Origin: Xanthomonas campestris pv. phormiicola
GTDB taxonomy: Bacteria; Pseudomonadota; Gammaproteobacteria; Xanthomonadales; Xanthomonadaceae
NCBI GenBank assembly: GCA_025666215.1
Contig: CP102593.1
Location: forward strand, 5,250,064-5,314,063
Length of the DNA: 64,000 nucleotides
Direction of reading: 5' to 3'
The notes beneath the pieces are model-generated. The model did not search any database. It saw only the letters and a list, made by a program, of their open reading frames with translations, and was not told the DNA's origin. Positions 8,708 to 17,805 of this stretch are shown piece after piece. Made by a program: the position numbers and the translations under genes. How positions within the stretch are numbered: the stretch's first letter is position 1; every line of letters begins with the position of its first letter.

Positions 8708-10905
8708 TGCGGATTCCCCGGTGCGTACGGAAACGACAGCGATTGGTAATACGCCAGCGGATGCGGCGGCGGCGCGGTGCCCGGCGGCAGCGCGCGTCCG
8801 GACACCTGTTGCCAGTAGGCGATGCTGGCATCGCGCCACCACTGCGCCTCGCGCTGCTGGATCGCCAGGAAATCGGCGACCTGGCGATAACGTTGCGCAT
8901 CCACATACGGCGCCAGCCCGGCCCAGGTCGCGCGCATCCGCGCCACCTCGGCCACGCCGCGGTCGTAGCGGCCGAGCAGCGCATTCCACAGCGGCTGGCC
9001 CGAGGCCATGCGATGGTCCCACGGCACGTGGTGGAACCACAGCAGATACCGCTCCGGCACCGTGCGCACGTCGCCGAAACGGCGCGCCAGCGGCGGCGCG
9101 TACTGCGCCACCGCGTCGCTGCCGGTCGCGCTGCGGTCGAAGCCGATGCCGTTGCGGTCGGCGCGGTGGTAATACACCGGGTCCCAGTCCGGCCGCGCGC
9201 TGCCCGCGTCCCACGGCGCCGGGCCGTAGTGATGGCCGCGGCCCATCAGGTGATGCAGGCCGAGCGGGGTCATGTAGTCGACCGCCGCCTGGTGCGAGGC
9301 CATCATCATGCCGACCACCGGTGTGACCAGCGCCGGATCGTGGCCGAAGGTCATCCGGACCCAATCCTCGGCAATGGCCCGCGCATCGCCCTGCGGATCC
9401 CAGGCCAGCCGCCCGAACGCGTACCAGTTGGCCTGGTCGAAGATCGAGCCGCACCAGTTGCGGTCCGCACCGATGTTGGCGACCCCGGCGATGCCGCTGA
9501 GCGCATGCCCGTCCACGCCGCCCTCCACCACCCGCGCCACCGTCGCGCGCTTGCCGCGCCGCGTGTCCGCCTGCAGGGTTTCCTGGTACAGGGTGCCCAG
9601 GTAGACCAGGTGCGTGGCGAAGCCCAGGTACTCCTTGGTGATCTGGAATTCCAGCATCAGCGGCGTCTTCGGCATCGCCCCGAACAGCGGATGGAACGGC
9701 TCGCGCGGCTGGAAGTCGATGGCGCCGTTCTTGACCTGCACCACCACGTTGTCGCGGAACTTGCCGTCCAGCGGCACGAACTCGCTGTACGCCTGCTTGG
9801 CGCGGTCATCCGGCTGCGCGTGCGAATAGACGAAGGCCCGCCACATCACCACCCCGCCGTGCGGCGCCAGCGCGTCGGCGAGCATGTTGGCGCCGTCGGC
9901 ATGGCTGCGCCCGTAGTCCTGCGGACCGGGCTGGCCTTCGGAATTGGCCTTGACCAGGAAGCCGCCGAAATCGGGAATGCGCGCGTAGATCGCGTCGGCC
10001 TTGGCCCGCCACCAGCGCTGCACCGCCGGGTCCAGCGGGTCGGCGCTGGCCAGCCCGCCGATCTCGATCGGGGCGCTGAAGCGCGCGCTCAGGTACACGC
10101 GGATGCCGTACGGGCGCAGCGCCGCGGCCAGTGCCGCGGTCTTGTCCAGGTAGGCGTCGGTCAGGCTCACTGCGCTGGCGTTGACGTTGTTCAGCACCGC
10201 GCCGTTGATGCCGATCGAGGCGTTGGCGCGCGCGTAGTCGGTGTAGCGCGGGTCCACGTAGCCGGGCAGCTTCTGCCAGTCCCAGAGCGAGGCGCCGGCG
10301 TAGCCGCGTTCGACCACGCCGTCCAGGTTGTCCCAGTGATCGAGCACGCGCAGCTTCACCCGCGGCGCATCGCGCAGCGCCAGCCGCGCCGGCGCCTGCC
10401 CGGTCTGCAGCAGGCGCAGGAAGCGGAACGCCGCATACAGCGCGCCGCGCTCGCCACCGCCGACGATGGCGGTGACCGAACGGCCATCGACCACCACGCT
10501 GCGGATCAAATAGCCCTCTTCGCCCAGGCCGCGCGTGTCCAGCCGCAGCCGCGCGATCGCCGGCGTGGCCGGGGTGCCGAGCACGATCGCGCCGGCGCGG
10601 TCCGCCGTTGCCGCCAGCGGCGGTTCGGCGCCGAGCAGGCCGCCCAGGCCGCGGCGCAGCTCGTCGCGCGCGGCCCGCTGCATCGGCGTGTCGGCATCCG
10701 CCACCAGTTGCGTGGCGGCCGCGCGCCACGGCGCGGCCTGCGCCTCGGCCAGCGGCTGGTAGCGCAACCACAGGTCGTAGCCATCCTCGGCCTGCGCCAC
10801 GGCGATCGGCACTAAAAACGCCAGCCACAGGCAGGCGCTGCGCAGCCAGCCGGCGCACAGGCGGTGCCGGCACTGTGGCGCGCGCGACCATGCGCCGCCG
10901 CTCAT
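8704..10905 (-). CDS. agu67A: Alpha-glucuronidase GH67
   Basis: 733 aa with an N-terminal signal peptide (WLRSACLWLAFLVPIAVAQA). It matches full-length GH67 alpha-glucuronidase: an N-terminal hexosaminidase-like domain, the barrel core with general acid Glu in KANSEGQPG (about residue 320), and the inverting-base pair Asp/Glu in RDNVVVQVKNGAIDFQPREP (about residues 383-402). It cleaves 4-O-methyl-glucuronic acid from the end of aldouronic xylo-oligosaccharides, feeding the UxaC/UxuB/UxuA route. The start at 10905 has a strong AAGGAGG 5 nt upstream; an upstream ATG at 10938 lacks this. It appears to be the first gene of the minus-strand xylan operon and is divergent from the LacI regulator. 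Confidence 0.93.
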   Translation of the reverse strand: MSGGAWSRAPQCRHRLCAGWLRSACLWLAFLVPIAVAQAEDGYDLWLRYQPLAEAQAAPWRAAATQLVADADTPMQRAARDELRRGLGGLLGAEPPLAATADRAGAIVLGTPATPAIARLRLDTRGLGEEGYLIRSVVVDGRSVTAIVGGGERGALYAAFRFLRLLQTGQAPARLALRDAPRVKLRVLDHWDNLDGVVERGYAGASLWDWQKLPGYVDPRYTDYARANASIGINGAVLNNVNASAVSLTDAYLDKTAALAAALRPYGIRVYLSARFSAPIEIGGLASADPLDPAVQRWWRAKADAIYARIPDFGGFLVKANSEGQPGPQDYGRSHADGANMLADALAPHGGVVMWRAFVYSHAQPDDRAKQAYSEFVPLDGKFRDNVVVQVKNGAIDFQPREPFHPLFGAMPKTPLMLEFQITKEYLGFATHLVYLGTLYQETLQADTRRGKRATVARVVEGGVDGHALSGIAGVANIGADRNWCGSIFDQANWYAFGRLAWDPQGDARAIAEDWVRMTFGHDPALVTPVVGMMMASHQAAVDYMTPLGLHHLMGRGHHYGPAPWDAGSARPDWDPVYYHRADRNGIGFDRSATGSDAVAQYAPPLARRFGDVRTVPERYLLWFHHVPWDHRMASGQPLWNALLGRYDRGVAEVARMRATWAGLAPYVDAQRYRQVADFLAIQQREAQWWRDASIAYWQQVSGRALPPGTAPPPHPLAYYQSLSFPYAPGNPQ

Positions 10906-11087
10906 GCGCGCCTCCTTCGGCCCGATGCCGGCGCGCACCAGCGGTCGCCGCCCACCCGGCTTCCCGGTACCATGCAGGCGTCACGCGTGTCGGGATCCAC
11001 ACCGTGCCGCGGCGCCGCCGCACGCGGGGCTTGCGCAGGATGTCCCCGGTCGCGATCCACGCCCGCACGCCAGCGAAGAGGCCCATT

Positions 11088-12164
11088 TTGGAGAAGGTCA
11101 GGAAATCGGTCCGCCGCAAGAGCCTCGCCGTGACCATCGACGAGGTGGCCGCACTGGCCAAGGTCTCGCCGATGACCGTGTCGCGGGTGATCAACGGCCA
11201 GGGCAACGTGCGCGACAGCACCCGCGAGCAGGTCATGCGCGCGGTCGACACGCTCGGCTACACGCCGAACCTGGCGGCCAGTGCGCTGGCCGCCGCCCAG
11301 AGCACCCGGGTCGCGCTGATCTACAGCAATCCCAGCGGCGCCTACCTGGGCGAGCTGCTGGTCAGCGTGCTGCGCGCCGCGTCGCGCACCTCGCTGCAGG
11401 TGGTGGTGGACTACTGGGACGACCTCGGCGCCGAGGCCGAACGCAAGGCCGCGCGCAAGCTGGCCAAGAGCGGCGTGGCCGGGGTGATCCTGCCGCCGCC
11501 GCTGTGCGAATCGGATGCGGCGATCCGCGAACTGGTGCGCGCCAAGGTACCGGTGGTGGCGATCGCCTCCGACCGCTTCAGCGAGCAGGTCGCCTGCGTG
11601 CGCATCGACGAGTTCAACGCCAGCAAGGACATCACCGCCTACCTGATCGCGCAGGGCCACACCCGCATCGGCTACATCGCCGGCCGCTCCAACCTGTCGG
11701 CCAGCGCGCGCCGCTTCGAAGGCTTCCAGGCGGCGCTGGCCGAGGCCGGACTGCGCCTGGACCGGCACCTGCTGCAGCCGGGCGACTACACCTACCGCTC
11801 CGGCCTGGATGCCGCGGAAAAACTGCTGTCGCGCCGCCAGCCGCCCAGCGCGATCATCGCCAGCAACGACGACATGGCCGCCGCGGCGATCTCGGTGGCG
11901 CACCGGCGCGGCCTGGACGTGCCGCGCGACCTGTCCGTGGTCGGCTTCGACGACACCTCCGCCGCGACCACCGTGTGGCCGGAACTGACCACCATCCGCC
12001 AGCCGATCGCGGCGATGGCCGATGCGGCGATCGACATCCTGCTGCGCAGCATCCGCAGCAAGGAACGCGCGGCCCGGACGAAGATCGATCATGTGCTCGC
12101 TCATCAGCTGGTCAAGCGCGATTCGGTGGCCGCACCGGCCGCCGCGCGCGCCGGGCGGCGCTGA
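11088..12164 (+). CDS. xylR: LacI family repressor, XylR-like regulator of xylan genes
   Basis: About 358 aa. The N-terminal LacI helix-turn-helix VTIDEVAALAKVSPMTVSRVIN is followed by the hinge (GYTPNLAASALAA) and a periplasmic-binding-protein fold with the expected blocks (AIIASNDDMAAAAI, LSVVGFDDTSAATT, TTIRQP). Such proteins bind palindromic operators and release them on sensing a sugar ligand. I chose the TTG at 11088 because GAAGAGG sits 6 nt upstream and only about 14 residues then precede the HTH; an in-frame ATG at 11040 is the alternative. It lies between agu67A (divergent) and xylA (convergent), fitting the Xanthomonas xylan repressor XylR. Confidence 0.9.
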   Translation: MEKVRKSVRRKSLAVTIDEVAALAKVSPMTVSRVINGQGNVRDSTREQVMRAVDTLGYTPNLAASALAAAQSTRVALIYSNPSGAYLGELLVSVLRAASRTSLQVVVDYWDDLGAEAERKAARKLAKSGVAGVILPPPLCESDAAIRELVRAKVPVVAIASDRFSEQVACVRIDEFNASKDITAYLIAQGHTRIGYIAGRSNLSASARRFEGFQAALAEAGLRLDRHLLQPGDYTYRSGLDAAEKLLSRRQPPSAIIASNDDMAAAAISVAHRRGLDVPRDLSVVGFDDTSAATTVWPELTTIRQPIAAMADAAIDILLRSIRSKERAARTKIDHVLAHQLVKRDSVAAPAAARAGRR

Positions 12165-12190
12165 CACGGCGGCGGCCGACAGGGTCCGCA

Positions 12191-13531
12191 TCAGCGGATC
12201 AGGTACTGGTTGATCAGGTTCTCGTAGGCTTCCTGGCGGCCGCTGACCTGCTTGGGCGCGCCGGCCTTGGCCGCATGCGCGGCCAGCTCCGCCAGCGTGC
12301 TGCGGCCGGCCGCGAACGCCGCACCGGCGCCGCTGTCGAAGCTGCTGTAGCGCTCGGCGCGCCACTGCTCCAGCGGCGAGGCCGTCAGCAGCGCATGCGC
12401 CACTTCCAGCCCGCGCGCGAACGCGTCCATGCCGCCGATGTGGGCCAGGAACAGGTCCTGCGGAGCGGACGACTCGCGCCGCACCTTGGCGTCGAAGTTC
12501 AGCCCGCCCGGCGCCAGCCCGCCCTGCCGCAGCACCACCAGCATCGCCCCGACCGTGTCGTACAGGTCGGTCGGGAACTGGTCGGTGTCCCAGCCGTTCT
12601 GCGGATTGCCGCGGTTGGCGTCGATGCTGCCGAGCAGACCCGCGTCGCTGGCCACCTGCAGATCGTGCTCGAAGCTGTGGCCCGACAGGGTGGCGTGGTT
12701 GGCCTCGATGTTGAGCTTGAAATCGTTGTCCAGGCCGTGCTGGCGCAGGAAGCCGATCACCGTGGCGCTGTCGAAGTCGTACTGGTGCTTCATCGGCTCC
12801 ATCGGCTTGGGCTCGATCAGGAAATTGCCTTTGAAGCCGATGCTGCGGCCGTAGTCGCGGGCGATGGTGAGGAAGCGCGCCATGTTGTCCTGCTCGCGCT
12901 TCATCTGCGTGTTGTGCAGGCTGGCATAGCCTTCGCGGCCGCCCCAGAACACGTAGTTCTCGCCGCCCAGCTCGACCGTGGCGTCGAGCGCGGCCTTGAC
13001 CTGCACCGCCGCGCGCGCGACCACGTCGAAGTCCGGATTGGTCGCCGCGCCGTTCATGTAGCGCGGATGCGAGAACAGGTTGGCGGTGCCCCACAGCAGC
13101 TTGATGCCGGTGTCGGCCTGGCGCTGCCTGGCGATGCCGACCATGTGCTTGAGGTTCTTCTGGTACTGGCCGACCTCGTCCGCGTCCGGCGCCAGGTCGA
13201 TATCGTGGAAGCAGTAGTACGGCACGCCGAGCTTGGTGAAGAACTCGAACGCCGCATCGGCCTTGGCCTCGGCACGGCCGAGCGCGTCGCTGCCGGCGTC
13301 CCACGGATAGGCGCGCGTGCCCGGGCCGAACGGATCGGCGCCGTTGCCGCAGAAGCTGTGCCAGTACGCCACCGCGAAGCGCAGGTGCTCGGCCATGGTC
13401 TTGTCGCCGATGCGCTTGTTCGCGTCGTAGACCTTGAACGCGAGCGGATTGTCCGAGGCCGTGCCTTCGAACGCGATGCGGCCGATGCCCGGGAAGTATT
13501 CCTTGGCGCCGATGTAGACGGAGTTGCTCAT
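12191..13531 (-). CDS. xylA: Xylose isomerase
   Basis: 446 aa, matching class II xylose isomerases. Visible signatures are the catalytic His/Asp segment in [10 protein letters not shown] (about residue 108), the metal-binding block VFWGGREGY (about 185), the [17 protein letters not shown] segment (about 235) and [16 protein letters not shown] (about 275). The enzyme isomerises D-xylose to D-xylulose in the cytoplasm, the step after xylan depolymerisation. The ATG at 13531 gives the family N-terminus ([15 protein letters not shown]); an AGGA lies rather far upstream. A long 5' region with a xyl-box-like operator 254 bp upstream suggests XylR control. Confidence 0.95.
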   Translation of the reverse strand: MSNSVYIGAKEYFPGIGRIAFEGTASDNPLAFKVYDANKRIGDKTMAEHLRFAVAYWHSFCGNGADPFGPGTRAYPWDAGSDALGRAEAKADAAFEFFTKLGVPYYCFHDIDLAPDADEVGQYQKNLKHMVGIARQRQADTGIKLLWGTANLFSHPRYMNGAATNPDFDVVARAAVQVKAALDATVELGGENYVFWGGREGYASLHNTQMKREQDNMARFLTIARDYGRSIGFKGNFLIEPKPMEPMKHQYDFDSATVIGFLRQHGLDNDFKLNIEANHATLSGHSFEHDLQVASDAGLLGSIDANRGNPQNGWDTDQFPTDLYDTVGAMLVVLRQGGLAPGGLNFDAKVRRESSAPQDLFLAHIGGMDAFARGLEVAHALLTASPLEQWRAERYSSFDSGAGAAFAAGRSTLAELAAHAAKAGAPKQVSGRQEAYENLINQYLIR

Positions 13532-13784
13532 GGGAGGCGGGGTCCTGTGGAGTGGGAGGAAGAAGACGCGCGTAGCTGCCGAGCTACCGCAGCGGCAGCG
13601 ATCGGCGAGCTGGACGCAGGCGCGAATGGATGGAGGGGCGCCGGCAGGGGCCTGCGCGCTGCGCGATCGCCGTCGCCGGCACGCGCACCTGTGGCGCGGA
13701 GACTGCAGGCCCGGTCCAGGGCGGCACTCGGGCGCCGCATCCGGTAGCCTGCACGCCTGTCGCGCAGCGTCTTACGCGACGTTA

Positions 13785-13798
13785 TGGTAGCGCTATCA
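13785..13798. promoter_or_regulatory. xyl-box-like LacI-family operator
   Basis: The 14-mer TGGTAGCGCTATCA is a near-perfect palindrome centred on GC. It differs at one position from the 14-bp xyl-box TGGTAGCGCTAACA that I recall for XylR-controlled genes in Xanthomonas. It lies upstream of xylA on its promoter side and near the xylR gene, so it is most likely the XylR operator. No second copy was found in the agu67A-xylR gap. Confidence 0.8.
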
Positions 13799-14020
13799 GA
13801 AACCGCGCTAAAAAAAGCTTCACTGCGGAGGGAAGCCGACGGGGCCATCAGATGCGGTTCGCAAGCCGGGACCACGCGGACTTTACCCAGCCCATCGGCG
13901 AAACGCTTGCTGCGCTGCGCCATCGGCGTGCGCAGCGTGCGCGCCCCACAGTGCCGAGCGCGGTGGGCAGCGCGCGCCGCGCCCGATCTCGCGCGCGCGG
14001 ACGGCATGCGTCGCGCCAAC

Positions 14021-14026
14021 TACAAT
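14021..14026 (+). promoter_or_regulatory. ttcA -10 element, probably giving a leaderless mRNA
   Basis: TACAAT (consensus TATAAT with one change) ends 8 nt before the ttcA ATG. Transcription starting 6-8 nt after a -10 box would begin at or next to the start codon. No Shine-Dalgarno is present and no good -35 was seen. Confidence 0.5.
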
Positions 14027-14034
14027 GCGTGCCG

Positions 14035-14910
14035 ATGACACCCGCGCCCTTGCCCCTGCCGCAACTCCTCGCCGATCCCGCCCCGCGCGACCGGCGCACG
14101 CCCTCGGCGCTGGGCAAGCGCCTGTGCCGACAGGTCGGCCAGGCGATCGCCGATTTCGGCATGATCGAAGCCGGCGACAAGGTCATGGTGTGCCTGTCCG
14201 GCGGCAAGGACAGCTACACCCTGCTGGACATCCTGTTGCAGCTGCAGCGCAAGGCGCCGGTGCCGTTCGAGCTGGTGGCGGTGAACCTGGACCAGAAGCA
14301 GCCCGGCTTCCCCGCGCAGGTGTTGCCCGACTACCTGCGCGGCCTCGGCGTGGCCTGGCACGTGATCGAACAGGACACCTATTCGGTGGTCAGCCGCGTG
14401 GTGCCCGAGGGCAAGACCCTGTGCTCGCTGTGCTCGCGGCTGCGCCGCGGCGCGCTGTACCGCTACGCCGCCGAAAACGGCATCAGCAAGATCGCCCTGG
14501 GCCACCACCGCGACGACCTCGTCGCCACCTTCTTCATGAACCTGTTCTTCCACGCCCGGCTCGCGGCGATGGCGCCGAAGCTGCGCAGCGACGACGGCCG
14601 CCACGTGGTGATCCGGCCGCTGGCCTACGTGCGCGAGGCCGACATCGCCGAGTACGCGCAGGCGCGCGGCTTCCCGCTGATCCCGTGCACGCTGTGCGGC
14701 AGCCAGGAGACCCTGCAGCGGCGCCAGGTCGGGCTGATGCTGCAGCAGTGGGACCGCGAGCATCCGGGCCGCATCGAGCAGATCGCGCGCGCCATGGGCA
14801 ACGTGCAGCCGTCGCAGCTGGCCGACCCGGCGCTGTTCGATTTTCGCGCGCTCGGCGCTGCCGATGCCCCGCCAGCCATGGCCTGGCCCAGCGGCGAAGA
14901 GCACGGGTGA
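14035..14910 (+). CDS. ttcA: tRNA 2-thiocytidine(32) synthetase TtcA
   Basis: 291 aa. It carries the PP-loop ATP-binding motif [15 protein letters not shown] (about residues 53-67) and the Cys pair [10 protein letters not shown] (about 130) that ligates the [4Fe-4S] cluster. The second Cys pair (PCTLCGSQ, about 220) and the GHHRDD adenylation motif are also present. TtcA transfers sulfur to C32 of a tRNA subset in an ATP- and Fe-S-dependent reaction in the cytoplasm. The ATG at 14035 is preferred over longer frames because the protein then begins just before the conserved [15 protein letters not shown] helix. It is followed by rdgC on the same strand after 132 nt. Confidence 0.94.
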   Translation: MTPAPLPLPQLLADPAPRDRRTPSALGKRLCRQVGQAIADFGMIEAGDKVMVCLSGGKDSYTLLDILLQLQRKAPVPFELVAVNLDQKQPGFPAQVLPDYLRGLGVAWHVIEQDTYSVVSRVVPEGKTLCSLCSRLRRGALYRYAAENGISKIALGHHRDDLVATFFMNLFFHARLAAMAPKLRSDDGRHVVIRPLAYVREADIAEYAQARGFPLIPCTLCGSQETLQRRQVGLMLQQWDREHPGRIEQIARAMGNVQPSQLADPALFDFRALGAADAPPAMAWPSGEEHG

Positions 14911-15042
14911 GGCGCCTGCCCGCGGCCGGCGCCCGCCGCTGAACCGCGCGTTGCGGTATCCGGGCGGGAGCGATGCGACAATGCCCGCCGCCCACCCTGC
15001 GCATGGCGCCGGGCCGTTCCCGTTCCTTCTGCTGGATGCTCG

Positions 15043-15951
15043 ATGTTCTTTCGCAACCTGACCCTGTTCCGCTTCCCCACCACGCTCGATTTCTCCGAGA
15101 TCGACAAGCTCCTGCCGGAGGTCCAGCTCAAGCCGGTCGGCCCGCTGGAAATGAGCTCGCGCGGCTTCATCTCCCCGTTCGGCCGCGACGAACGCGAAGT
15201 GCTGTCGCACCGCATCGCCGAATTCCTGTGGCTGACCGTCGGCGGCGAGGACAAGATCCTGCCCGGCTCGGTGGTCAACGACCTGCTCGAGCGCAAGGTC
15301 GCCGAGATCGAGGAGAAGGAAGGGCGCCGGCCCGGCGGCAAGGCGCGCAAGCGGCTCAAGGACGACCTGATCCACGAACTGCTGCCGCGCGCCTTCGTCA
15401 AGACCTCGCGCACCGACGCGATGCTCGACCTGCAGCACGGCTACGTCGCGGTGGACACCTCCAGCCGCAAGAGCGGCGAGAACGTGATGTCCGAGATCCG
15501 CGGCGTGCTGGGCAGCTTCCCGGCGCTGCCGCTGAACGCGGAAGTGGCGCCGCGCTCGATCCTGACCGGCTGGATCGCCGGCGAACCCTTGCCCGAAGGC
15601 CTGAGCCTGGGCGAGGAGTGCGAGATGAAGGATCCGATCGAAGGCGGCGCGGTGGTCAAGTGCCAGCATCAGGAACTGCGCTGCGACGAGATCGACAAGC
15701 ACCTGGAAGCCGGCAAGCAGGTCACCAAGCTGGCGCTGATCCTGGACGACCACGTCTCCTTCGTGCTCGGCGACGACCTGGTGATCCGCAAGCTGAAGTT
15801 CCTCGACGGCGCCCTGGACCAGCTGGAGAACGCCGACCAGGACGGCGTGCGCGCCGAACTGGACGCCCGCTTCGCGCTGATGAGCGCCGAGGTGCGACGC
15901 CTGTTCCTGCTGCTGGAAGAAGCGCTGAAGCTGAGCAAGGCGGAGACCTGA
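15043..15951 (+). CDS. rdgC: Recombination-associated protein RdgC
   Basis: 302 aa, the normal length of RdgC, a nucleoid-associated ring-shaped DNA-binding protein that inhibits RecA-mediated strand exchange. It starts MFFRNLTLFRFP, the family N-terminus. The conserved GPLEMSSRGFISPFGR, KFLDGALDQ and the C-terminal FALMSAEVRRLFLLL helix are present. It sits downstream of ttcA and is followed by a REP array. A GACAAT hexamer about 60 bp upstream (14977) could be its -10 box. Confidence 0.95.
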   Translation: MFFRNLTLFRFPTTLDFSEIDKLLPEVQLKPVGPLEMSSRGFISPFGRDEREVLSHRIAEFLWLTVGGEDKILPGSVVNDLLERKVAEIEEKEGRRPGGKARKRLKDDLIHELLPRAFVKTSRTDAMLDLQHGYVAVDTSSRKSGENVMSEIRGVLGSFPALPLNAEVAPRSILTGWIAGEPLPEGLSLGEECEMKDPIEGGAVVKCQHQELRCDEIDKHLEAGKQVTKLALILDDHVSFVLGDDLVIRKLKFLDGALDQLENADQDGVRAELDARFALMSAEVRRLFLLLEEALKLSKAET

Positions 15952-15993
15952 GGCGAGGCCGGCAGCGGGCCACCCGGCTTGCCGGTTCCGCTC

Positions 15994-16245
15994 GTCGCGA
16001 CTGAAGTCGCTCCCACAAGGAGCCCTCGGCGAGCTTGCTGGGTGCACCGTGGGAGGGACTTCAGTCCCGACTGCAGCCGAAGCCGGCGAACGTCCCGACT
16101 CCGCTCGTCGCGGCTGAAGTCGCTCCCACAAGCGGCCCTCGGCGAGCTTGCTGGGTGCACTGTGGTAGGGACTTCAGTCCCGACTGCAGCCGAAGCCGGC
16201 GAACGTCCCGACTCCGCTCGTCGCGGCTGCGGCCGCTCCTGCGGG
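15994..16245. repeat. Tandem REP array, 113-bp period, 2.2 copies
   Basis: REP units alternate in orientation at 15994-16017, 16049-16071, 16107-16130, 16162-16184 and 16220-16245. The inverted units recur exactly 113 bp apart (15994, 16107, 16220) and the direct units too (16049, 16162), with nearly identical spacer between. This is a tandem duplication of a whole inverted REP pair rather than independent insertions. The last unit is diverged (GTCGCGGCTGCGGCCGCTCC). It fills most of the rdgC to YgjP-type gene gap. Confidence 0.9.
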
Positions 16246-16365
16246 GCGCGGCGTGCGCTGCTCGGATCCACTGCCGAACGATGCGGGGGCGACTGTGACC
16301 GCAATCCAGCTGAAGCATGCAGTGCGAACGGTGCGCGCTGTCACCGTGCATGCGCGCCTGGGCGG

Positions 16366-16371
16366 TATGCT
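16366..16371 (+). promoter_or_regulatory. -10 element of the YgjP-type gene, leaderless architecture
   Basis: TATGCT ends 6 nt before the ATG at 16378, so the transcript would begin at about the start codon. No ribosome-binding site is present between them. Confidence 0.45.
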
Positions 16372-16377
16372 GTGCGC

Positions 16378-17157
16378 ATGCCCGATTTCCTCCGTCGCCT
16401 GATCGCGCCGCCCGCCGCGGCCGTCGAACGCGACCTCGTCCGCCTGCGGTTGGACGAGCGCGAGATCGACGTGCTGCGCGTGCGCGACCCGCGCGCGCGG
16501 CGGATCAAGCTCAGCGTCGACGAGCGCGGCGCGCGCCTGACCCTGCCGCTGCGCGCCAGCCTGGTGTCCGGCGAGCGTTTCCTGCTCGAACACCGGCACT
16601 GGCTCGGCGAGCAGCTGGCGCGCTATCAGGAAGACGACAACGAACCCGGCCTGCAGCGCGGCGTGCCCGGCTGGCTGCCGCTGCGCGGCGAACGCCTGCC
16701 GCTGCGCTGGAGCGAGGGCCGCTACGCGCGGCTGCAGGTCGATGCCGACGGGGCGCAGCTGCAGTTGCCGGCGCGCGCCGGCGATGCGGCGATCGCGCGC
16801 GCGCTGCGCGAGTTCTACGAGGCGCAGGCGCGCGCCGATGTCGGTCGCTGGTTGCCCAAGTACCTGCCCTCGCTGCCGCGCGCGCCGGCGCGGGTGCGGC
16901 TGAAGGTGATGTCCTCGCAATGGGGCTCGCTGGCGCCGGACGGCTCGATGGCGCTGGATCTGGCGTTGGTGCTGGGACAGCCCTCGGCGTTCGAATACGT
17001 GCTGGTCCACGAGCTGTGCCACCTGATCCAGGCCAACCACTCGCCCGCGTTCTGGCGCGAGGTGGAAGCACGGTACCCGGCCTGGCGTGCCGAGCGCGAC
17101 TATTTCCACGCGCATGGGCGGCGCCTGAAGGCGCAGTTGCGGCGGCTGTTGAGCTGA
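16378..17157 (+). CDS. YgjP/WLM-type M48-like metal-dependent protease (DUF45 family)
   Basis: 259 aa. The zinc-protease signature HELCHLIQANHSPAFW (about residues 217-232) gives HExxH plus a downstream Glu in FWREVEARYP. Upstream is the family block MSSQWGSLAPDGSMALDL (about 180-197). The N-terminal half is a basic beta-rich domain with IKLSVDERGARLTLP. The protein family (YgjP-like) is conserved but its substrates are poorly known; a cytoplasmic metallohydrolase is expected because no signal peptide is seen. It stands alone between a REP array and a gene-free stretch. Confidence 0.88.
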   Translation: MPDFLRRLIAPPAAAVERDLVRLRLDEREIDVLRVRDPRARRIKLSVDERGARLTLPLRASLVSGERFLLEHRHWLGEQLARYQEDDNEPGLQRGVPGWLPLRGERLPLRWSEGRYARLQVDADGAQLQLPARAGDAAIARALREFYEAQARADVGRWLPKYLPSLPRAPARVRLKVMSSQWGSLAPDGSMALDLALVLGQPSAFEYVLVHELCHLIQANHSPAFWREVEARYPAWRAERDYFHAHGRRLKAQLRRLLS

Positions 17158-17805
17158 GGCGTCTCGTGCACGCCGCTGTCGCGCGCGCACGAGGCAAGCC
17201 AACTCGAAGCTGTTTCAGCCCGGACGATGACGTAGCGCCCGGACGCATGAGAGCGGCCCGGCGGGTTGGGCCTGGCAGGCCGGCAGCCGGCGTCGTGCGA
17301 CACGGCGGCAAGGCACGCAACGCGGCCACACCGGGCGAATCCGGCAGCGTCTTCGGGAAGGGATGGTTCGCCTCGAGGCGCGCAGCGCCGTGGCGATGGA
17401 CAGATTCGGAGAAAACGGAAGGACGGCGCGTTTCGCCTCAGCGCTGCGGAAGAAGAACTCCATGCGCAGCGCCCGGCAGGCCCCCGCTCCCCGCCTACCT
17501 CACACCTGGCACGACCTCCGGCGCCAGCGAACGATACGGTCCGTGCGGCGCTACGCCGGCATGTCAGGACGCCGGGATCGGGCCGCGTACGCAAGACGTA
17601 TCGCGTCTATGCCTGTCTTGTCGGCAGGCGTGGCGGGAACTTAAGCGAAATTTTTTCTACACACAAGCTTCATGGACACCGTGCAGGCGACGCATTCAGC
17701 CGCCAGCGGCCATCCCCCCGGCGCCAGTGTCCTGGACGCTCCGGGAGCGCTGCGCGGGCGTAAGCGCCCGCGCACGACGCCACCGCGCGACCCCGCGGTG
17801 CCCGG
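17158..17805. other. 648-bp stretch without a recognisable gene
   Basis: Open frames here have low-complexity Arg/Pro/Ala composition typical of antisense high-GC DNA and resemble no family I know. No REP unit, tRNA-like fold or terminator was recognised. AT-richer text near 17640-17670 (AAATTTTTTCTACACACAAG) stands out from the surrounding GC-rich DNA and could be regulatory, but no gene follows it in the right direction. Confidence 0.5.

Larger units (their letters stand above)
13532..14034. other. 503-bp intergenic region between xylA and ttcA
   Basis: No convincing coding frame on either strand. It holds the divergent control signals: the palindromic operator at 13785-13798 for xylA and the ttcA -10 element at 14021-14026. 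The roughly 250 bp between operator and xylA start implies a long xylA leader or an unrecognised small gene; I see neither a riboswitch nor a terminator there. Confidence 0.6.

Noticed and set aside
6716..9454. 912-codon version of the esterase
   Set aside because: The extra N-terminus is antisense-type reading of the agu67A coding region; the ATG at 8707 is directly before a signal peptide.
17215..17763. Small ORFs on both strands in the 17.2-17.8 kb gap
   Set aside because: Arg/Pro/Cys-rich, overlapping each other, no start context and no family resemblance.
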